The notes: generated by a model from the sequence alone, not told the origin. A stretch of DNA of 62,476 nt from Acidobacteriota bacterium (GCA_003158745.1 PMLC01000075.1:1-62476), one strand, 5' to 3'. Positions 27,632 to 36,446 are shown, counted from the stretch's first letter. Translations and numbers: made by a program.

Positions 27632-28708
27632 GTGAACGCGACGTTGCAACGGCTCGCCAGGGTCGCTCAGACGGTGCTCGGCACCTCGTACGCCAAGGCC
27701 AAACGGGAGGTCCTCGTCGGGCACGTGCTCGTGAACGGGGCCGTCGCCACCGATCCGGGGGCGCTCGTCTCACCGGCCGACGTCGTGACGCACGATTCCG
27801 GCCTGCCCAGGCGTGCGCGCGCTCCCAAGGTGCCACCCATCGAAGTGATCCATGCCGACTCGGAGATCCTGGTGGTCAACAAGCCCGCGGGTCTACTCAT
27901 CCACCCGACGGCCGAAGGCGACGAGGACACCGTTGTGAGCCGGGCGGGCGCCGAGATCGAGCGCCGCACGGGGCGTCACCGGCGTGTCCTCGTCGTTCAC
28001 CGCCTCGATCGCGACACCTCGGGCCTTCTTGTGCTCGCGCTATCTCACGACGCCGCGGAGAGCCTGCAGCGACAGTTTCGCGCGCACAGCGTCGACCGCA
28101 AGTACCTTGCCATCGTGCGCGGCCAACTGCCCGGTGAGTGCCTCGTGGACCGCGCGATCGGCCGGCCGCGGCCAGGCGCCCGACGCGCGGCGCTCGCGCC
28201 CGGAGGCGGGGGCCGCGCGGCCCGCACGGTCCTCCGCCCGGTCGAACGCCTCGGCCCGCTGTCGCTGGTCGAGGCCGAGCTCGGAACCGGGAGGACGCAC
28301 CAGGTCCGCGTCCACCTGTCCTACCTCGGCCATCCGGTGCTGGGGGACAAGGTGTACGGGGAGCCTTCAAGCGATCCTCTCTCCATCGGCCGCGTCGCGC
28401 TCCACGCCGAGACGCTCGGCTTCGTGCACCCCAGGACCGGGGAGCGCCTGCTCTTCCGCCAGCTGCCGCCCGAGGACTTCCGGAACTTGGTGACGCGGCT
28501 GCGCCGCCGGTTTCGCGTCACCTCCGAGAAACCCGGCCGAACGACGCCGACCGGTCAAGGTCCAGGAGAAAACGCAGCGGCCACTTCGCAGCCTCGCCCG
28601 CGTAGTCGACGCCCACCCTCGGCAGGCGCCCCAGCCACGAAGGTCGGCACTCGAACCCGTCCGAAGCCAGCCAGACCCCGCCGGCGAGCGTCAGGTCCGC
28701 GCCGTTGA
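27632..28708 (+). CDS. rluD: RluA-family 23S rRNA pseudouridine synthase
   Basis: About 358 residues. S4-like RNA-binding N-terminus (about 1-65), then the pseudouridine synthase core with IVVNKPAGLLIHPT-type block, catalytic Asp in HRLDRDTSGLLVLA (about 123) and GRTHQVRVHLSYLGHPVLGD. It isomerises uridines in rRNA; RluD-type specificity is inferred. Start uncertain: GTG 27632 fits the family, while ATG 27563 would add a low-complexity extension and overlap the divergent start. After the domain ends near 28510 there is a basic Pro/Arg/Ala tail of about 65 residues wholly antisense to mpg, probably not conserved. Confidence 0.85.
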   Translation: MNATLQRLARVAQTVLGTSYAKAKREVLVGHVLVNGAVATDPGALVSPADVVTHDSGLPRRARAPKVPPIEVIHADSEILVVNKPAGLLIHPTAEGDEDTVVSRAGAEIERRTGRHRRVLVVHRLDRDTSGLLVLALSHDAAESLQRQFRAHSVDRKYLAIVRGQLPGECLVDRAIGRPRPGARRAALAPGGGGRAARTVLRPVERLGPLSLVEAELGTGRTHQVRVHLSYLGHPVLGDKVYGEPSSDPLSIGRVALHAETLGFVHPRTGERLLFRQLPPEDFRNLVTRLRRRFRVTSEKPGRTTPTGQGPGENAAATSQPRPRSRRPPSAGAPATKVGTRTRPKPARPRRRASGPRR

Positions 28709-29165
28709 GCCTCCGGTCGATCCCGAGCCCCTGACAGAGCCTGGCCGGCCCGTCGAGAAGGTGTCGCCCAGCCCTAGCCCCCCGCCGGGCAACGATCAGC
28801 GGTCTGCCCCGCACCGGCACCGCGCTCCGCAGGAGCACCGCTTCGGGAATGCCTGTTTGGCGAGTGACGACGTTGCAGCAGAAGTGCATCCCGTAGGTGA
28901 AGTAGACGTAGAGGTGGCCTCCGTCACCCCACATCACCTCGTTTCGCGGCGTGCGGCGGCTACCAAACGTGTGTGCGGCCGCATCGCGGATCCCGAGATA
29001 GGCTTCGACCTCGGCCAGGCGCACCGCGACGCGACCTTCGGGCAAGTCCCGGATCACCAGCTTCCCGAGCAGATCTCGGGCCACCGTCGCGGTCGCGCGC
29101 TGGTAGAATTCTCTCTCCAGCGGCGCGAGCGCGGCGAGCGCCCCGCCGGAGAGGGGTTCTTCCAT
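28518..29165 (-). CDS. mpg: 3-methyladenine DNA glycosylase (AAG/Mpg family)
   Basis: Excises alkylated purines in base excision repair. 215 residues from ATG 29165. Family blocks: ARDLLGKLVIR, AEVEAYLGIRDAAAHTFG (catalytic Glu and intercalating region), YVYFTYGMHFCCNVVT, AVLLRSAVP, and DGPARLCQGLGI. Starts at 29207 (with GGGAG before it) or 29225 are possible, but they would lie inside the divergent epimerase gene. The start codon shares a CATG with that gene. Its C-terminus overlaps the tail of the pseudouridine synthase gene by 190 bp. Confidence 0.9.
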   Translation of the reverse strand: MEEPLSGGALAALAPLEREFYQRATATVARDLLGKLVIRDLPEGRVAVRLAEVEAYLGIRDAAAHTFGSRRTPRNEVMWGDGGHLYVYFTYGMHFCCNVVTRQTGIPEAVLLRSAVPVRGRPLIVARRGARAGRHLLDGPARLCQGLGIDRRLNGADLTLAGGVWLASDGFECRPSWLGRLPRVGVDYAGEAAKWPLRFLLDLDRSASFGRVSRR

Positions 29166-30108
29166 GAGCTCACGGACAGTGTGCGTCACCGGAGGTGCGG
29201 GTTTCATCGGCTCCCACGTGGCCAACGCGCTGCTCGCTCAAGGCCACCGTGTCCTGATTGTTGACGACCTTTCCTCGGGGCGCAAGGAGAACATCCCGGC
29301 GGCCGCTGAGTTCCACCAGCTCGACATCCGTTCCCCGGAGGCAGCCTCGCTGGTACGCGACTCCGGGGTCGAGGTACTGGTGCACCACGCGGCTCAGATG
29401 GATGTCCGCCGTTCGGTCGCGGATCCCGTGCACGACGCCAGCGTCAACGTCGTCGGGACGCTCAACCTGCTCGAGGCTGGGCGGCGTGGGTCCCTCAAGC
29501 AGGTCGTGTTCGCCTCCACAGGCGGCGCAATGTACGGCGAGCAGGAGCGCTTTCCCGCCGACGAGGAACACCCCGCCAGACCACTTTCGCCATACGGAGT
29601 CGCCAAGCTCTCGGTCGAGCGTTATCTCTACTTCTACCAGGTCGAGTACGGCATCGACGCGGTCGCCCTGCGATACGCGAACGTCTACGGACCGCGCCAG
29701 AACCCGCACGGTGAGGCAGGCGTCGTAGCGATCTTCCTCGATCGCCTTCTGAGCGCTAAGGAAGCGTTGATCAACGGCGACGGGCTCCAGACGAGGGACT
29801 ACGTCTTCGTCGAAGACATCGTTGCCGCCAACCTGGCGGTCCTCGGGCGCCCCGGGTTCTCGATCTACAACGTCGGAACGGGCCGCGAGACGACGGTCGT
29901 CGATCTCTACCGGATCCTGGCCGATGCGGTCGGCGTCGCGCGGCCTGCCTCCCACGGACCGGCAAAGGCCGGCGAGCAGCGCAGGTCGGTCATCACGTCC
30001 GACCTTCTCGCCATGGATCTGGGGTTGCGGCCCGGAGTCCGGCTCGAGGAAGGGCTCAGGCGCACGGCTGCGTGGTTTGCGGCACGTGCCACCCCTGTCG
30101 GCCGGTAG
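29164..30108 (+). CDS. NAD-dependent sugar epimerase (UDP-glucose 4-epimerase type)
   Basis: 314 residues, extended short-chain dehydrogenase fold. Dinucleotide site GGAGFIGSHVANAL at about 10, DIRSP, HHAAQMDVRRSV, and the catalytic Ser-Tyr-Lys set FASTGGAMYG, SPYGVAKLSVE. VYGPRQNPHGEAGVVAIF and DYVFVEDIV match GalE-like enzymes making nucleotide sugars for surface polysaccharide. GGAG lies about 15 nt before the ATG. Donor sugar cannot be fixed from sequence. Confidence 0.9.
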   Translation: MSSRTVCVTGGAGFIGSHVANALLAQGHRVLIVDDLSSGRKENIPAAAEFHQLDIRSPEAASLVRDSGVEVLVHHAAQMDVRRSVADPVHDASVNVVGTLNLLEAGRRGSLKQVVFASTGGAMYGEQERFPADEEHPARPLSPYGVAKLSVERYLYFYQVEYGIDAVALRYANVYGPRQNPHGEAGVVAIFLDRLLSAKEALINGDGLQTRDYVFVEDIVAANLAVLGRPGFSIYNVGTGRETTVVDLYRILADAVGVARPASHGPAKAGEQRRSVITSDLLAMDLGLRPGVRLEEGLRRTAAWFAARATPVGR

Positions 30109-30145
30109 GCACGAGCCCCGAACTCCACCAGGCGCAGCCTGCGGC

Positions 30146-30535
30146 TCAACGCCCGCGCAGCCGGTCGATCTTCCGGCGCGCGCGCTTCTCGGGCCGTCCA
30201 CTTCCCCTTGGAGGAGCCGGGGGCGGTGCGAAGCGTTCCAGGCGGCGGAGCTCCAGATCCTCCTCGCTCGGCGGCGGCGTCACATCCTCGTACAGCTCCC
30301 GCGCGAGAGCCTTGGCCACGTGGGTCTCACTCACGGAGCGAACGATCAGCTCGCGGCACAGGCCGGGAGCGACCGTCACCAGGATGCGGTCTCCCGGGCG
30401 AATGAGCCGGTGAGACTTGGCTCGCGCGCCGCCCACCTCGACCTTGCCGCCGTCGCAGAGCTCCTTGGCCTGGGAGCGCGTCTTCGCGATACAGGCCACG
30501 TCGAGCCACACGTCGAGTCGTACGCCCTCCGACAT
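30146..30535 (-). CDS. S4-domain RNA-binding protein (Hsp15-like)
   Basis: 129 residues. The S4 fold is at the N-terminus: VRLDVWLDVACIAKTRSQAKEL, then GGKVEVGGARAKSHRLIRPGDRI. The basic C-terminal tail (RPEKRARRKIDRLRGR) is typical of Hsp15-like proteins that bind stalled 50S subunits. Start ATG 30535 shares CATG with the divergent ZIP transporter gene; no ribosome site is evident. Confidence 0.85.
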   Translation of the reverse strand: MSEGVRLDVWLDVACIAKTRSQAKELCDGGKVEVGGARAKSHRLIRPGDRILVTVAPGLCRELIVRSVSETHVAKALARELYEDVTPPPSEEDLELRRLERFAPPPAPPRGSGRPEKRARRKIDRLRGR

Positions 30536-31298
30536 GATTAGATTGTACTGGCACCGGCCGGCCCTAATCGCAGCGGTGACGCTCGTGGTAGTCGCGAGTG
30601 CAACGCTGGCTGGCGGCGCAATACCCCTCCGGCTGGAACGGCACGCGCGCGTGTTCCTGTCTTTCTCGGCGGGCACCCTGGTGGCGCTCGCTCTCCTCGA
30701 GTTAGATCCCGAAGGCGCCGAAGCCATCGGCAAGGACATGCACATCACCTTGCTGGTCGTGCTGGGGGCGTTCCTGCTGACCCTGCTTCTGGACAAGTTG
30801 CACGTGCTCCACCCCCACGCTCATGCGATGGACGCCGTTTGTCCCCCTGAGGACCACGAGCACGCTCCCCTCGCCATGCATGGCGCGTTGGGCCTCCTCC
30901 TCCATTCCTCCGTCGACGGCCTCGCCCTTGCCGCCGCGATGCGGCAGTCGCCACAGACGGTCCTTGCCGTCCGCCTGGCGCTTTCGGCTCACAAGTTCGC
31001 GGACGGGATCACGACCGTGTCTCTCGTGCTCACCCACCACCATCGTCGGCGCGCGGCGATCCGCCTGCTTCTCGGCAATGCGGGCGTCCTGCTCCTCGGT
31101 TTTGCCGCGGGAACGGCGGTCACGCTCCAGAAGGGTCAGTTCGGGGACTTGCTGCTGGTTATGGCCGGATTCTCCCTGTACCTGGGCGCCAGCGACCTGA
31201 TCCCCGCGGTGATGACACCCGTTTGCCGCAAGCGCGACGTCTTTGCCACCGCATACGGGATGGCTGTGATCGTGCTGATTCCTCTGCTCGCGCACTGA
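30534..31298 (+). CDS. ZIP-family divalent metal transporter
   Basis: 254 residues with about seven hydrophobic helices. The metal-path signatures of ZIP proteins are HSSVDGLALAAA (helix 4) and HKFADGITTVSL (helix 5). A His-rich loop between helices 3 and 4 (HVLHPHAHAMD, PPEDHEHAPL) is the usual cytosolic metal-sensing loop. It imports Zn2+ or another divalent cation into the cytosol. No metal-responsive operator is recognised; the start codon overlaps the divergent S4 gene. Confidence 0.85.
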   Translation: MIRLYWHRPALIAAVTLVVVASATLAGGAIPLRLERHARVFLSFSAGTLVALALLELDPEGAEAIGKDMHITLLVVLGAFLLTLLLDKLHVLHPHAHAMDAVCPPEDHEHAPLAMHGALGLLLHSSVDGLALAAAMRQSPQTVLAVRLALSAHKFADGITTVSLVLTHHHRRRAAIRLLLGNAGVLLLGFAAGTAVTLQKGQFGDLLLVMAGFSLYLGASDLIPAVMTPVCRKRDVFATAYGMAVIVLIPLLAH

Positions 31299-31312
31299 GT
31301 ACAGAAAAGGAA

Positions 31313-31337
31313 GGAGCCGGCACGCGTCGCCGGCCCC
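31313..31337. terminator. Hairpin between convergent genes
   Basis: GCCGGC at 31316-31321 and again at 31329-31334 can pair around a 7-nt loop, flanked by GGA and CCCC. It lies 15 nt after the ZIP stop and 26 nt from the stop of the convergent membrane-protein gene. No T-tract on either strand, so strength as a terminator is uncertain. Confidence 0.45.
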
Positions 31338-31362
31338 CTCAAACCCGAGCTTGCGACGTTCT

Positions 31363-32160
31363 CTATTCCGAGGAGCCAACCCCCGCGTACTGCACTGCGA
31401 CCTGCGCCATCTCGCCAACGGGAGTGATGATGACGTTCACCGTTCGCTTCCCGCCATCCGCCTTCGCGTTGAGGTTCGCGAGCCGGACCATCCCCTGCAT
31501 CGCGGTCCGTTCCACGGCAAACCCGGCCGCCTTGAGTTCGCGCTCGTAGAACGACAGCACCTTCTCGGTGGGGTCCGCCGTTTGGAACGAGTAGTGGCCC
31601 GTGAACCCCTCGGCCGTTTTCTGCGAGGCGGTCACCAGCGATCTTCCGCCCGGATACGTCGGGACCCAGGACGGGGGTTTCTCGCCCTCAGCGTTTCCAA
31701 AGGTCATCGACCCCTTGTTGGACTGGATCCGGAAACCCTCCTTGCCCTGCTGGCCGCTCCCTTCGAAGGTGACCTCTTCGCCCTTCTCGTTCTTGAACTT
31801 GAGGCGGCCCTGCTTGATGTCCTGGGCGTTCATCGTGAGCTCTTCACCCGTCTTCTTGTTGCGGATTGTCACGGTTCCCGCATCGTCATCGCTCGAGACG
31901 ATCTCGATCTCCGGGTTGGCCATGACCGCGATCTTGGCTGCGAACACTGCCGGGTTCTTCCTAGCGGACGCCGCATACCCCTTTAGCTTGTGCGCGCCCC
32001 AATAGAGAAAAACCGCGAAAACGATCCCGACGATCACAATGAGACCGCCGCACCCCGCCAGAATCCAGACGAGCGGACTTTTCCCCTTCTTCTGCGGAGC
32101 GGGGGTCGCGGGTTGGGCCGGAGCCGTCGGCGCCGGTGGTTGCGTTGTGTTGCTTGCCAT
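31363..32160 (-). CDS. Membrane-anchored protein of unknown function
   Basis: 265 residues. A proline-rich cytoplasmic N-terminus (about 1-30), one transmembrane helix (about 34-58, preceded by KKGK), then an exported domain. That domain has a charged beta-rich half (about 85-150; VTIRNKKTGEELT) and a C-terminal domain (about 165-265) with FYERELKAAGFAVERT, a pattern seen in uncharacterised proteins tracking 'difference' or stress-type modules. ATG 32160 chosen: GGGAGG lies 8 nt upstream, while ATG 32166 is too close to it. Function unknown. Confidence 0.7.
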   Translation of the reverse strand: MASNTTQPPAPTAPAQPATPAPQKKGKSPLVWILAGCGGLIVIVGIVFAVFLYWGAHKLKGYAASARKNPAVFAAKIAVMANPEIEIVSSDDDAGTVTIRNKKTGEELTMNAQDIKQGRLKFKNEKGEEVTFEGSGQQGKEGFRIQSNKGSMTFGNAEGEKPPSWVPTYPGGRSLVTASQKTAEGFTGHYSFQTADPTEKVLSFYERELKAAGFAVERTAMQGMVRLANLNAKADGGKRTVNVIITPVGEMAQVAVQYAGVGSSE

Positions 32161-32319
32161 ATTCATGCCCTCCCTATCGTGCACGAATTGCTGAAGACGC
32201 TTCCGTTCGACCGTGCTTTGCCGACGGATTATAGCGTAGGAACCCGGACCGCGGACGCCACCAGTTGCAACCTGGGCTCGGACTCAGGACAATTGGAGTC
32301 GGTCCGCAAAGGGGGAACG

Positions 32320-32526
32320 ATGGGCGACAAGGTATACAAGAAGATCGATCTGGTCGGGTGCTCGGCGGAAAGCGTGGAGAAGGCGGTGGAGGCAGCGATC
32401 GCCAAGGCCTCGCAGTCGCTGCACGGGCTGTCCTGGTTCGAGATCAGGGAGGTCCGTGGGGCGATCCGCGACGGCAAGCCCTCCGAGTGGCAGGTGACGC
32501 TCTCCGCAGGCTTCAAGCTGGACTGA
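32320..32526 (+). CDS. Dodecin flavin-binding protein
   Basis: 68 residues, the family size. VYKKIDLVGCSAESVEKAVEAAI, the flavin-stacking Trp in GLSWFEIREVRG, and WQVTLSAGFKL match dodecins, which form hollow dodecamers that store and buffer riboflavin, FMN or FAD. AGGGGGAA lies before the ATG. Single gene; no flavin genes next to it. Confidence 0.92.
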   Translation: MGDKVYKKIDLVGCSAESVEKAVEAAIAKASQSLHGLSWFEIREVRGAIRDGKPSEWQVTLSAGFKLD

Positions 32527-32560
32527 CCGAGAAGCGACACAAGGGGCTCGACGGTTGGCC

Positions 32561-32700
32561 GGGAAGGTCAAAGGGCAGACGATAGAAGGTAGAGGAGAGG
32601 CACGATACGGCTGCCCTCCCGGCTCGAAGCCTTCCCTCTTCCGTCTCCCGTCTTCCTTACTCGCTTCGCCGACCTGGTGAACGTGCGAACCTTCGAACGA
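32561..32700. repeat. Intergenic word-repeat element D
   Basis: Between two convergent gene ends. The left half (32565-32600) reads as purine-rich 7-nt words (GGTCAAA, GGGCAGA, CGATAGA, AGGTAGA, GGAGAGG). The right half on the minus strand reads GGAAGAC, GGGAGAC, GGAAGAG, GGAAGGC, then 8-nt words of ACGTTCGA type at 32676-32699. The arms are inverted but only partly complementary. Same architecture as the elements at 51951, 52995 and 59580. Confidence 0.55.
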
Positions 32701-32714
32701 CGCTCGCGCGTCGG

Positions 32715-33947
32715 TCACCGACGCGCGAGGTCCGCAACGCCAGCGAGCAGCCGCTCGATCTCGCCCATCGTGTTGTACACCGAGACCCCCGTGCGCAGAA
32801 CACCGCCGCCATCCGCCAGACCGAGGACCTCGATCGCGCGGGCAGCGTAGAAATCCCCGTCCCACACCAGCACGCCGAGCTTCCCCAGCAACTCCGCGGC
32901 CTCGGACGGACGGACGCCGTCGATGGTGATCGAGACCGTCGGCGCGCGCCGCGGGGAGGCGAAGTTCTGTCCCCAGGCCGTCACGCCCGGGACCTGGCTG
33001 ACGTTGTTCCAGTAGAACGCCGCCAAGCCGTGCTCGTGCCGCGCTATCCCAGTCATCGCCGAGACGAGACGCTCGCGCAGCGTGACCCCGTCGCCCCGCG
33101 ACGCGATGTACTCGATTGCAGCTTTCACACCGGCGATCGCGGCGTGGTTGAGGGTTCCGGTCTCGATCCGGTACGGCGAGGCGTCGTCCTGCGTCCGCAG
33201 CTTGTCGGTCCGCAGGCGATCCAGGAGTCCCGGCCTCGTGTAGAGGATCCCCACGTGAGGTCCGTAGAACTTGTAGGCCGAGCATAGAAGGAAATCGGCA
33301 TCGAGGTCCGCCGCGTCGAGCGGGAAGTGGGGCGCGTAGTGCACCGCGTCCACCAGGAGCCACGCTCCAACCGCCTTCGAGAGTTGCCGGGCCAGCGGGA
33401 CGTCGTTGACCGTTCCGAGCGCGTTCGAAGCGTAGCCGATCGCCACCAGCCGCGTCTTCTCTCCGATCTTCGCCCGCAATTCGCCTTCGTCGAGTCGCCC
33501 GTCGGGGAGGAGCGCAACCTCCTTCACCACCACGCCCCTCTCTCGCAGGCCGAGCCACGGGGCACGGTTTGCCTCATGGTCCAGCTCGGTGATCACGACC
33601 TCGTCGCCCGGCTTCATCTCTCTCGCCAGCGCGCGGCAAAGCGCGAAGGCGAGCGTCGTCATGTTGGCTCCGAACGAGATCTCCCGCCACGACGGCGACC
33701 CGAGGAATGCCGCGACGGTCTCACGCGCGGACCTGACCAGCGCGTCCGACTCCTGGGACGTCACGAATGCACCGTGGCTGTTCGCGTTGCAGGTGCGGTA
33801 GTAGCTCGAAGTCGCCTCGATCACGGTCAGTGGAACCTGCGACCCCGCCGGCCCATCGAGGAACGCAAGCGGCACGCCGTTCTGGGTTCGCTTGAGCGCA
33901 GGGAAGTCCTGCCTGCACCTCTCTACGTCGATCTGGGTGAACGCCAT
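32715..33947 (-). CDS. Class V aminotransferase / cysteine desulfurase-like
   Basis: 410 residues, PLP-dependent. FLDGPAGSQVP at the N-terminus, ANMTTLAFALCRAL, TELDHEANRAPW, and PLP-lysine in SAYKFYGPHVG (about 225). The pattern matches the 'cysteine desulfurase-like, SufS-related' subgroup (TIGR01976-type), but the catalytic Cys loop of true desulfurases is not evident, so amine donor and product are unknown. ATG 33947 has GGAGGCG before it. Convergent with dodecin. Confidence 0.85.
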   Translation of the reverse strand: MAFTQIDVERCRQDFPALKRTQNGVPLAFLDGPAGSQVPLTVIEATSSYYRTCNANSHGAFVTSQESDALVRSARETVAAFLGSPSWREISFGANMTTLAFALCRALAREMKPGDEVVITELDHEANRAPWLGLRERGVVVKEVALLPDGRLDEGELRAKIGEKTRLVAIGYASNALGTVNDVPLARQLSKAVGAWLLVDAVHYAPHFPLDAADLDADFLLCSAYKFYGPHVGILYTRPGLLDRLRTDKLRTQDDASPYRIETGTLNHAAIAGVKAAIEYIASRGDGVTLRERLVSAMTGIARHEHGLAAFYWNNVSQVPGVTAWGQNFASPRRAPTVSITIDGVRPSEAAELLGKLGVLVWDGDFYAARAIEVLGLADGGGVLRTGVSVYNTMGEIERLLAGVADLARR

Positions 33948-34084
33948 CTCGCCTCCCCTGCTGCCCCGGGCTCCACGCCACGCAGCGAGTTGCCGACGCG
34001 ACGAAATGCCGCCGGCGTCTCCGGCCGCGCCCAGCGCACGAGTAGCATAAACCGAGAGTAGTGGACAGGCACGGAGATCGCGCA

Positions 34085-34273
34085 ATGTCCCACGCGATGG
34101 TAGGCCGGGTGATGTCGATCATAGGTGTCCTGCTGTTCCTCGTTTTCGTGGCTGCGGACTGGTTCGGAATCGGAGGGCCCCCCGGCATCGGTTGGAAACC
34201 GGTCGCGGGGATGGTGTTCGGCGTGGCCGTTGCGGCCTTGGGGATGACAAATCTCAGATCGCCAGGCCGCTGA
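34085..34273 (+). CDS. Small two-helix membrane protein
   Basis: 62 residues. Two hydrophobic helices (about 10-28 and 42-58) separated by a Gly/Pro turn (GIGGPPGIGWKP). GGAGA lies 10 nt before ATG 34085. Divergent from the aminotransferase gene. No family recognised; composition and spacing argue that it is a real small protein. Confidence 0.5.
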   Translation: MSHAMVGRVMSIIGVLLFLVFVAADWFGIGGPPGIGWKPVAGMVFGVAVAALGMTNLRSPGR

Positions 34274-34382
34274 GATTTCGCAGCGGCCCCGTGGGCCACG
34301 CCTCGAGCCAACGCCGCGTCGGCGCCTTGCTTTCGAGCAGGGGGACCGACTCCATTCGCCGCAGGCGGAGGACCGCTCGAAC

Positions 34383-34820
34383 ATGACGCCTCGGGAGGAC
34401 GTTGCCCGCTTCCGGAAAGACCGGCAGGAGAAGATCGAGAGCGCGGCGATCGCTCAGGTCAGGAAGGCCGAGAAGCTCACCAAGGCGTACAGACACCTTT
34501 CCGCCTCCCAGAAGGCGCACGTCCAATTTCTGGGAGGGGGCAGCTACGCGATATCGGGGTGCGCGTGCCCAACCAGCGTCCGAGCTTCTCCGCGCGCGTG
34601 ACCGTCTCGCTTGCGAAGCGCATCGGCATGCAGTTGGTGGTCCAGATGATGGCGATGAAGGTGTAGGCGGGCCTCCACGACTAGGACGACAAGCCCGAAG
34701 CAAAGGCGGCCAACCTCCCGGCCGTCGAGCGCTGGGAAGGCGTGCTCATGGATCCCGAGGCTGTACGGCCCGCAGATCTGCTTGTCCACGAATCGGTAGC
34801 GGCGGCTGAGATTCACTGAT
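34383..34820 (+). pseudogene. Remnant of a degraded reading frame
   Basis: Protein-like segments in successive frames: MTPREDVARFRKDRQEKIES...KAYRHLSASQKAHVQF in one frame up to a G-run at about 34541-34550, then VRVPNQRPSFSARVTVSLAKR in another from 34559, a TAG near 34674, and further readable residues to about 34820. One frameshift and at least two in-frame stops would be needed to link them. I recognise no family. It may be a decayed small gene or a chance pattern. Confidence 0.3.
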
Positions 34821-35363
34821 CCCGCTCCGTCACGCAAACGGCACGCCATGGGCACGGAGACGGTAGCCGATGAGTGTTCCCACTTCCATCACGATCGGCC
34901 ACAGGCATGAGCACCTCGAACCCGACCCAGCGCGGGGTGAGCGTCCGGTGACGTTTGTGCGGAAGGCGCCGAGAGCCGGGAGTGATCCGTCAGGGGAAGG
35001 AGACCCGCGGCCCGGCAGGATCGAACCACGGGCGGAAGGAAGTGGGAGCTCAATTTTCGATCCCCATCGTGAAGGTGCGGTGAAACCGATGGACTGGTCG
35101 CAGAAAAAAAGACCCGCGCCCCGGAACAGATCGGAGGAGCGACGGGAGCGCGGGCGCACCGAAGGAAGGGAGTCCATCCTCCCTTCGAGGATCGAAGATC
35201 GCGTGAAGACCATCCGATCTCCTCTTGAATCCCGGCGGGCACCGGCGGCGGTGTCGGAAGCCTGACACAGCGCCAGGCGGGCTACCGCGGCCTATTCCGA
35301 GCTTCTTGGAACGGACCAGCACGTGGCAAGCGCCGAGCCCGGCCCAACGGGTAGAATCCCGGC
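34821..35363. other. Gene-free stretch upstream of dinB
   Basis: About 540 bp. Open frames are present but have no ribosome site or recognisable content. A GTTCGATCC-like T-loop sequence near 35022 (minus strand) lacks a paired stem and is not a tRNA. AAGGGAG and CTCCCTT near 35163-35183 form a small hairpin. No dinB promoter or SOS box could be seen with confidence. Confidence 0.35.
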
Positions 35364-36446
35364 ATGGGTCTAGGCTCCGGGAGCCGTCGCATCCTGCACT
35401 GCGACATGGACTGCTACTACGCCGCAGTGCACATGCGGGACGACCCGTCGCTGGCGGGCAAGCCGCTTATCGTGGGCGGCGACCCGAACGGCCGCGGTGT
35501 CGTAGCCTCCGCCAGCTATGAGGCCCGGAGGTTCGGGATCCACTCGGCGATGCCGGCCTCCCGCGCCAAGCGCCTCTGTCCCAGCGCCGTCTTCATCGGG
35601 CCGGACTTTCCGCGGTACCGGCGCGAGTCCGACAAGATCTTCGCCCTTTACCGGGAGGTCACCCCCGAGGTGGAGACAGTCTCCCTGGACGAGGCGTACC
35701 TCGATGTGACCGATCACCTGGGAGCGCTCGGCTCCGCCACCGCTCTCGCAAAGGAGATCCGGCGGCGCGTCCGGGACGAACGCGGACTCACCGTCTCGGT
35801 CGGGGTCGGCCCTAACTGCTTGGTGGCAAAGATCGCCTCCGACGCCTGCAAACCGGACGGGCTCCGCGTCGTGCCCCCGCAGAGGGTGCAAGCGTTCCTC
35901 GACCCGCTCCCGGTCCGGCATCTCCACGGGGTCGGGCCGGCCACGGAGCGCGCCTTGGCGGTCATGGGTGTTGCCACAGTCGCCGACCTCCGCAAGAGGG
36001 CCATCGGAGAGCTTCTCCCCCGCTTTCACAGTCACGGACGTACGCTCTGGGAGTTCGCGCGCGGGATCGACGAGCGCCCTGTTAAGCCGTTTCACGAACG
36101 CAAGAGCCTGGGCACGGAGAACACCTATCGAGAGGACATCTCGCACATCGAGGCGATGGACGAGCAGCTCGAAGGGATGGCTCACGAGGTCGCGGACTTG
36201 CTCTCGCGCAACGAACTCGCCGCCTGCACGCTCACGGTGAAAGTGCGCTACGCCGACTTCACAACGGTGACCCGCGCGCGGACCCTGGCGATCCCGACCG
36301 CTCGACCAGGGAGGATCGCGGCCGTCGCCAAGGCCCTGCTGCGGCGGACCGATGCAGGCCGCCGCAAGGTGCGCCTGCTTGGCGTCTCCGCGTCGACGTT
36401 GATGCCGTCGACCATCCTCCAGCTCGAGCTGTTCGATGAGATCTGA
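35364..36446 (+). CDS. dinB: DNA polymerase IV (Y-family)
   Basis: Error-prone translesion polymerase. 360 residues. Palm active-site acids in HCDMDCYYAAVH and VSLDEAYLDVT, steric-gate Tyr of the YY pair, SVGVGPNCLVAKIASD, thumb HhH near LHGVGPATERAL, and little-finger domain to about 345. It ends with QLELF, a clear beta-clamp binding pentapeptide near the C-terminus. Length is normal. No LexA box was recognised upstream, so SOS control is unproven. Confidence 0.95.
   Translation: MGLGSGSRRILHCDMDCYYAAVHMRDDPSLAGKPLIVGGDPNGRGVVASASYEARRFGIHSAMPASRAKRLCPSAVFIGPDFPRYRRESDKIFALYREVTPEVETVSLDEAYLDVTDHLGALGSATALAKEIRRRVRDERGLTVSVGVGPNCLVAKIASDACKPDGLRVVPPQRVQAFLDPLPVRHLHGVGPATERALAVMGVATVADLRKRAIGELLPRFHSHGRTLWEFARGIDERPVKPFHERKSLGTENTYREDISHIEAMDEQLEGMAHEVADLLSRNELAACTLTVKVRYADFTTVTRARTLAIPTARPGRIAAVAKALLRRTDAGRRKVRLLGVSASTLMPSTILQLELFDEI

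Noticed and set aside
35005-35045. tRNA T-loop-like GTTCGATCC on the minus strand
   Set aside because: The flanking 5-nt arms do not pair and no acceptor, D or anticodon stems fit.
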